12,980 nucleotides of DNA from Brevundimonas sp. UBA986 (GTDB taxonomy: Bacteria > Pseudomonadota > Alphaproteobacteria > Caulobacterales > Caulobacteraceae): assembly GCA_002292165.1 (NCBI GenBank), contig DBBK01000260.1:5865-18844 (forward strand), given 5' to 3'. The notes beneath the pieces were generated by a model. The model saw only the letters and a list, made by a program, of their open reading frames with translations, ran no database searches and was not told the DNA's origin. Made by a program: the position numbers and the translations under genes. Positions 12,473 through 12,980 of the stretch are shown in pieces. Within the stretch, counting starts at the first letter, position 1. Every line of letters begins with the position of its first letter.

Positions 12473-12980
12473 CATCGACTGGAAGAAGTCGCCGTTGTTC
12501 TTGGACTGGCGCAGCTTGTCGAGCAGGAACTCGATGGCGTCCTGCGGACCCATGGGGTTCAGGATGCGACGCAGGACGTAGGTCTTGGTCAGCTGTTCCT
12601 TCGGCGTGATCAGCTCTTCCTTGCGGGTGCCGGACTTGAGCACGTCGATGGCCGGGAAGATGCGCTTGTCGGCGACCTTGCGGTCCAGGACGATTTCCGA
12701 GTTACCGGTGCCCTTGAACTCTTCGAAGATGACCTCATCCATGCGCGAGCCGGTGTCGATCAGGGCCGTGGCGATGATGGTCAGGGAGCCGCCCTGTTCC
12801 ACATTCCGCGCCGCGCCGAAGAAGCGCTTGGGCCGCTGCAGGGCGTTGGCGTCGACACCGCCGGTCAGGACCTTGCCCGACGACGGGACGGTGGCGTTGT
12901 AGGCGCGGCCCAGACGGGTGACCGAGTCCAGCAGGATGACGACATCGCGCTTGTGCTCGACCAGGCGCTTGGCCTTTTCG
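12464..12980 (-). CDS. rho: Transcription termination factor Rho, C-terminal part (cut by window edge)
   Basis: Rho is a hexameric RNA-dependent ATPase/translocase that ends transcription. Only the last 171 residues are in the window; the 5' part lies beyond 12980. Visible are Walker B DVVILLDSVTRLGRAYN, the Q-loop stretch GKVLTGGVDANALQRPKRFF, GAARNVEQGGSLTIIATALIDTG (in part), the R-loop region FKGTGNSEIVLDRK, RIFPAIDVLKSGTRKEEL, and a C-terminus ending SMNT. All are highly conserved in Rho. The stop codon is part of a hairpin. It begins the minus-strand gene series that leads to mnmE, mnmG, rsmG, parA and parB, a common alphaproteobacterial order near the replication origin. Confidence 0.97.
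   Translation of the reverse strand, partial: EKAKRLVEHKRDVVILLDSVTRLGRAYNATVPSSGKVLTGGVDANALQRPKRFFGAARNVEQGGSLTIIATALIDTGSRMDEVIFEEFKGTGNSEIVLDRKVADKRIFPAIDVLKSGTRKEELITPKEQLTKTYVLRRILNPMGPQDAIEFLLDKLRQSKNNGDFFQSMNT

Overview
The window is GC-rich chromosomal DNA made mostly of core genes. It most likely comes from a Caulobacterales alphaproteobacterium, probably a Brevundimonas-like or Caulobacter-like species. This rests on the order rho - (DUF6489-like gene) - mnmE - mnmG - rsmG - parA - parB on the minus strand, the Caulobacter-type ParA and ParB proteins, the parS-like sites, and a GC-rich palindromic intergenic repeat. The genus is inferred; no rRNA or other marker is present.

Layout. 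(1) 52-1724, plus strand: fmt and truA, overlapping by one base; both act on tRNA (initiator Met-tRNA formylation and pseudouridylation). (2) 1726-1870: a 145-bp GC-rich repeat between convergent genes. (3) 1877-2547, minus strand: a YidB/DUF937-family gene and a 45-residue entericidin-like lipoprotein gene with a strong intrinsic terminator. (4) 2599-2620: a perfect inverted repeat in the divergent promoter region. (5) 2651-6107, plus strand: a thiamine-diphosphate enzyme of the acetolactate-synthase superfamily, a small Cys-containing lipoprotein and a UbiH/Coq6-type FAD monooxygenase. (6) 6115-6145: a 31-bp perfect hairpin, the minimal form of the same repeat, between convergent genes. (7) 6151-11983, minus strand: mnmE, mnmG, rsmG, parA, parB and a 60-codon gene, tightly packed and in places overlapping. 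(8) 11986-12130: an inverted second copy of the 145-bp repeat, ending 2 bp before the mnmE start codon. (9) 12138-12980, minus strand: a small DUF6489-like gene and the 3' part of rho, cut by the window edge.

The genes in block 7 join tRNA wobble-uridine modification (MnmE with MnmG), 16S rRNA methylation (RsmG) and chromosome segregation (ParA with ParB). Five sites sharing the 9-mer TTTCACGTG lie between 7922 and 12423, inside parA, mnmG and mnmE and in two intergenic gaps. They match the ParB centromere site parS, so the right third of the window appears to be the chromosomal centromere region, which in relatives lies close to the replication origin. No origin is seen here.

I see no CRISPR array, prophage, transposase, tRNA or rRNA gene. 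The strongest non-routine signals are the parS cluster with its shared polarity and codon register, the three-copy palindromic repeat that apparently supplies the mnmE ribosome binding site, the operator-like inverted repeat before the thiamine-diphosphate enzyme gene, and the TTG start of parB. I found no clearly new multi-gene system.
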